In this document: piece by piece, positions 4,223 to 6,998 of the stretch | How positions within the stretch are numbered: position 1 is the first letter of the stretch | Layout: every line of letters begins with the position of its first letter | Assembly: GCA_017302195.1 (NCBI GenBank) | Contig: JAFLEG010000053.1 | Span: forward strand, 1 to 6,998 | DNA length: 6,998 bases | Direction: 5' to 3' | Source: Verrucomicrobiota bacterium | GTDB taxonomy: Bacteria; Verrucomicrobiota; Verrucomicrobiia; Limisphaerales; UBA9464 | Translations under genes and position numbers: made by a program | The notes under the pieces: generated by a model | What the model was told of the DNA's origin: nothing | Database searches by the model: none | Seen by the model: the letters and a program-made list of their open reading frames with translations, nothing else

Positions 4223-6998
4223 ATGGTTACGTCTCGCCCGCTCCGCTTTGTCCTTTTCGGAGTGGCCACCCTGGTCTCCTGGCTGGCTCCGACGATCTCT
4301 GGGAACGCCCAGACGCTGACGGACCACTTCGCGGACGCCGTGCCGGTCGTGGGGCGGGAATTTCCACACGTGGCCACCAACAGTCTGGCGGCACGCCCGG
4401 AGCCCGGGGAGCCCGCCCATCTGGGGGTGCCCGCCCTGCGAAGCCAGTGGGCACGCTGGCGGCCGGATGTTCATGGGCAGGCCCTGCTGCGGCTCCGCTC
4501 CACCAGCAATGTCCCGTTGCGACTGGCGGTGTATGTCGGCGGGTCGCTGTCCACGCTCACCCCGGTGGCCGGGGTGACCGAGGTCACCAATGCTGCCGTG
4601 CTGTTTGAGGTGGCACCCGGGCAGACGTACCAGGTGGTGGTGGATCCGCTGCGTTCCGCCGCAGCCCCGTTCGAACTGGACGGGGGCGTGGCGCCGCTGG
4701 TGCTGCAGGGGATCACGTCCGGGATGCGTCTGCGCACGCCCACCCATCTGACCCTGCAGGCCGCCGCACCGCCCACGGAGGCGCTGACGGCTGCGGAGTT
4801 TGTCGTCAACGGACTGTCCCTGGGCCTGCGGACCGTGCCGCCGTTCTCGGAGGAGTTCGCCTGGAACGAGGCGGGTCTGTTCCGGGTCCGGGCCATCGCG
4901 ACCAATGCGGCCGGGGAACGTCTGGAATCGCACGCGGTGGACCTGGTGGTCCGGCCTGCCAATGACGATGTGGCCGACGCGCATGGGCTTTCTGCACTCC
5001 CGCTTCAGGGAGTGGTGTCGGGGGATTCGCAATGGGCTTCCAATCAGGCCGGGGAGGATCCGTCCCAAAGGCTCCGTCCGGCGCTTTGGTGGCGCTGGTC
5101 GCCGCCCTACTCCGGGGAGCTGACGGTGGAGCCGTCGGCCCCCGATGCAGCGCCGCAGCGGCTGGAGATTCGCATGGGAGGGGCGGGGACCCCCAATCGT
5201 CCGCTGCCGGTCGTCCTGGATCCGCTGCCCGGCGACGGATTCACCCAGAGCGTGGCCGCCGGACCGGACGGGACCGTCTGGTGGGCCGCCTCGGGAAAAT
5301 CGCCTTCGGGGCCCGCGCCGATCTCGTTCCGTTATGCGCTGGCGACCCTGGCGTTCGACCCGCCGCCACCCGCCGCCGCTGCGGCAGGTGAACCGCTGAG
5401 GATCGGCTGGCGCCCGCTGGATGCCAACGTGGTCCTGCAGGATGTGGCGCTCATGAGCGGCGACAGCACGCTGGCCGTGGTGGCCCCGGGAACCTCCAGT
5501 CTGGAGTGGACCCCGCCCCGGGGTGGCGCGTGGGTTCTCCACTGGCGGGGGACCGATGCCGCGGGCGTCCGCCATGAATCCCGGATCGCGCGGGTCATGC
5601 TTCCGCCACACAATGACCGCTTTGGGCAGGCGGAGGCCCTTCCGTCCGGTCTTTCCTCGCTCGTCTTCACCAACTGGATCGCGTTGCTGTCGTCCGAACC
5701 GGAGGAACCGGCCCACGCCGGCATCGCACCATCCGCGTCGGTCTGGTGGACCTGGACCCCGGAACGCGACGGGTTTGCCGAGTTCCGTGCATCGTCGCCC
5801 GAAGCCCACTTCGTCGCCCTGGCGGCCTACACCGGCGACGCCCTCCAGCGCCTGGAGTCCGTGGGAAGCAACCGGGATGCCCGCCGGGCATTGCACGACC
5901 GGGCCATCTTCCGGGTGCAGGCGGGGCGGCGATATCACCTCGTGGCGGACGCGCCGTCCGCGCAGTTCGAGCGTCCGCTGGTGGTCTCGATCACGCACCA
6001 TGCGGTCGGACTGGAATGGCCGCTGCTGGGCGGGGACCTCGCCCTGGGCGGGGTGAATCCGCTGCGCTTGGTGAACGGCGACGCCGGGTTCGAGCCTTCC
6101 GGCGTCCGCTACCTGCTCGACGGCGAGACCATTGGCGGGGCCGCGGGACCGGACCCGGTGCTGTTGTGGCTGGGAGCCCCGCTGGGACCGCATGAACTCA
6201 TGGCCGTGGCCACCAATGCCCAGGGCGAGGCCCGGAGCACGCCATCCTATCCGGTCCATGTGGCGCCCTCGAATGACCTCCGGCAAAACGCCGCCGTGGT
6301 GCCGGACGGATCCGCGTGGCGCGTGGAGGGCGACCGGGCCCTGGCATCCTGGGAGACCGGGGAAGCCGACGGTGGCACCGAGGGGGCCGGCTCGCTGTGG
6401 TTCCGGTGGCAGTCCCCGCGTCCGGCGATGTATCTGTTCCGGGTCACCGGCGACACCGCCACCTCGGTGGGGATCCATCAGGGCGACGCCGCCGGAAACG
6501 TCTGGCTGACCGCCCGCCTGACTCCCGGAGGACTGCCGGAGCCGGTGTTTCTGGACAGCGCGGCGACGGCGTACTTCCAGGTGCATGGTCCGTGGACGCC
6601 GGGCCATGCGGCACCATTCCAACTGGAGCGGGTGGCGACGGCGGTCAACGATGATCTGGAGAATGCCGTCGTGGTCTCCGGGACCTCCGCGACGCTGGTG
6701 GGCGACGTGGCGCTGGCCACCCGGGCGCCGGAGGAGCCGATGAGCGGGCTGGTGCGAACCCTGTGGTGGACCTGGGTCGCTCCGGACCGTGGTGAGGTCA
6801 CCTTCGACGCTTCCGGAGGCGATGGCCCGGTGTCCGTGGCCCTGTTTGGCGCTGCGCCCTCCGGTCTTCCGGAGCCGGTGGGTTCCACGGTGGTTCTGGC
6901 GGCGCCGCAGACATTCCGGGTGGTGGCCGGCCGGACCTATTTCATCGCCCTCGGGTCTTCCAGCAGCTCGGATCCGGTGCCCGCCCGACTCCGGGTCC
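4223..6998 (+). CDS. Large exported multidomain protein with alternating WWxW modules and Ig-like domains; C-terminus beyond right edge
   Basis: The frame from the ATG at 4223 has 925 codons with no stop up to the window edge. Residues 1-29 are a Sec signal peptide: basic R5/R8, hydrophobic FVLFGVATLVSWLAP (9-23), probable cleavage after GNA (27-29). The mature part has five copies of a beta-rich module that starts at an Asn-Asp (or Asp) pair and reaches a Trp cluster about 42 residues later. Three Ig-like domains (about 160-246, 374-463, 595-683) separate the first four modules. The third Ig-like domain and the first (AEFVVNGLSLGLRTV, then AIATNAAGE) resemble the bacterial Ig-like Big_17 type. 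Such proteins are common as cell-surface or secreted adhesive/architectural proteins in Verrucomicrobiota, often with sorting tags or catalytic domains at the C-terminus. The present part shows no catalytic motif, so the function is unknown. No Shine-Dalgarno precedes the start; the leader reads CCAATCCA. Upstream apaG is in the same direction, 179 bp away. Confidence 0.9.
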   Translation, partial: MVTSRPLRFVLFGVATLVSWLAPTISGNAQTLTDHFADAVPVVGREFPHVATNSLAARPEPGEPAHLGVPALRSQWARWRPDVHGQALLRLRSTSNVPLRLAVYVGGSLSTLTPVAGVTEVTNAAVLFEVAPGQTYQVVVDPLRSAAAPFELDGGVAPLVLQGITSGMRLRTPTHLTLQAAAPPTEALTAAEFVVNGLSLGLRTVPPFSEEFAWNEAGLFRVRAIATNAAGERLESHAVDLVVRPANDDVADAHGLSALPLQGVVSGDSQWASNQAGEDPSQRLRPALWWRWSPPYSGELTVEPSAPDAAPQRLEIRMGGAGTPNRPLPVVLDPLPGDGFTQSVAAGPDGTVWWAASGKSPSGPAPISFRYALATLAFDPPPPAAAAAGEPLRIGWRPLDANVVLQDVALMSGDSTLAVVAPGTSSLEWTPPRGGAWVLHWRGTDAAGVRHESRIARVMLPPHNDRFGQAEALPSGLSSLVFTNWIALLSSEPEEPAHAGIAPSASVWWTWTPERDGFAEFRASSPEAHFVALAAYTGDALQRLESVGSNRDARRALHDRAIFRVQAGRRYHLVADAPSAQFERPLVVSITHHAVGLEWPLLGGDLALGGVNPLRLVNGDAGFEPSGVRYLLDGETIGGAAGPDPVLLWLGAPLGPHELMAVATNAQGEARSTPSYPVHVAPSNDLRQNAAVVPDGSAWRVEGDRALASWETGEADGGTEGAGSLWFRWQSPRPAMYLFRVTGDTATSVGIHQGDAAGNVWLTARLTPGGLPEPVFLDSAATAYFQVHGPWTPGHAAPFQLERVATAVNDDLENAVVVSGTSATLVGDVALATRAPEEPMSGLVRTLWWTWVAPDRGEVTFDASGGDGPVSVALFGAAPSGLPEPVGSTVVLAAPQTFRVVAGRTYFIALGSSSSSDPVPARLRV
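4322..6997 (+). repeat. Five protein-level repeat modules (ND...EP...WWxW) within the exported protein
   Basis: Modules begin at residues 34 (DHFADA), 247 (NDDVADA), 464 (NDRFGQA), 684 (NDLRQNA) and 809 (NDDLENA). Their Trp clusters are QWARW (75-79), WWRW (289-292), WWTW (508-511), WFRW (726-729) and WWTW (848-851), so the start-to-Trp distance is 42, 42, 44, 42 and 39 residues. An acidic-proline patch precedes the Trp cluster in several copies: EPGEPAHLG, EPEEPAHAG, APEEPMSG. Each module ends in a strand like FEVAPGQTYQVVVD, FRVQAGRRYHLVAD or FRVVAGRTYFIALG. Module starts are spaced 213, 217, 220 and 125 residues apart; the last interval is short because no Ig-like domain lies between modules 4 and 5. 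The pattern resembles the PPC-like beta-sandwich repeats of PVC and cyanobacterial surface proteins. The copies differ greatly at the DNA level, so the duplications are old. Confidence 0.85.

Noticed and set aside
3920..6622. 900-codon open frame on the minus strand, opposite apaG and the exported protein
   Set aside because: The plus-strand frame from 4223 has a signal peptide and five homologous modules. The minus-strand product is Arg/Gly/His/Pro-rich, shows no domain, and overlaps apaG.
1..6998. A defence, secretion or biosynthetic gene system
   Set aside because: All genes recognised are housekeeping, transport or surface-protein families; no nuclease, toxin, transposase, reverse transcriptase or core biosynthetic enzyme is present.

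Overview
This GC-rich window carries six protein-coding genes and one striking non-coding repeat. The organism is probably a member of the Verrucomicrobiota, of the Limisphaerales/Pedosphaera kind. That inference rests on the large exported protein, whose repeating WWxW and Ig-like modules are typical of that phylum and related PVC bacteria, and on the near absence of Shine-Dalgarno sequences. No rRNA, tRNA, CRISPR, transposase or phage gene is visible, so this reads as an ordinary chromosomal segment.

Left part, minus strand. A KefB/KefC-type cation:proton antiporter (599-2341) is followed on the same strand by an inositol-monophosphatase family enzyme that runs off the left edge (1-440). 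The 158-bp gap between them holds two facing arrays of a degenerate 7-bp repeat (consensus near GATCNGT). The arrays can fold on each other into a long imperfect hairpin, and nine GATC sites fall on a 7-bp grid within the two arms. This is the most unusual DNA structure in the window.

Middle part, plus strand. Divergent from the antiporter is a compact cluster of tsaE (2520-2945), tsaB (2926-3558, overlapping tsaE by 20 bp) and apaG (3642-4043). TsaE and TsaB are two of the proteins that make the universal t6A37 modification of ANN-decoding tRNAs. Their partners TsaD and TsaC are not in this window. ApaG is a small beta-sandwich protein with no obvious link to that pathway.

Right part, plus strand. 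A reading frame opens at 4223 and stays open to the right edge (at least 925 codons). It encodes an exported protein built of five copies of a ~125-residue ND...WWxW beta-rich module, with Ig-like domains between the first four. No catalytic domain is visible in the part seen. There is no gene-free stretch longer than 300 bp; the four intergenic gaps (441-598, 2342-2519, 3559-3641, 4044-4222) are described below.
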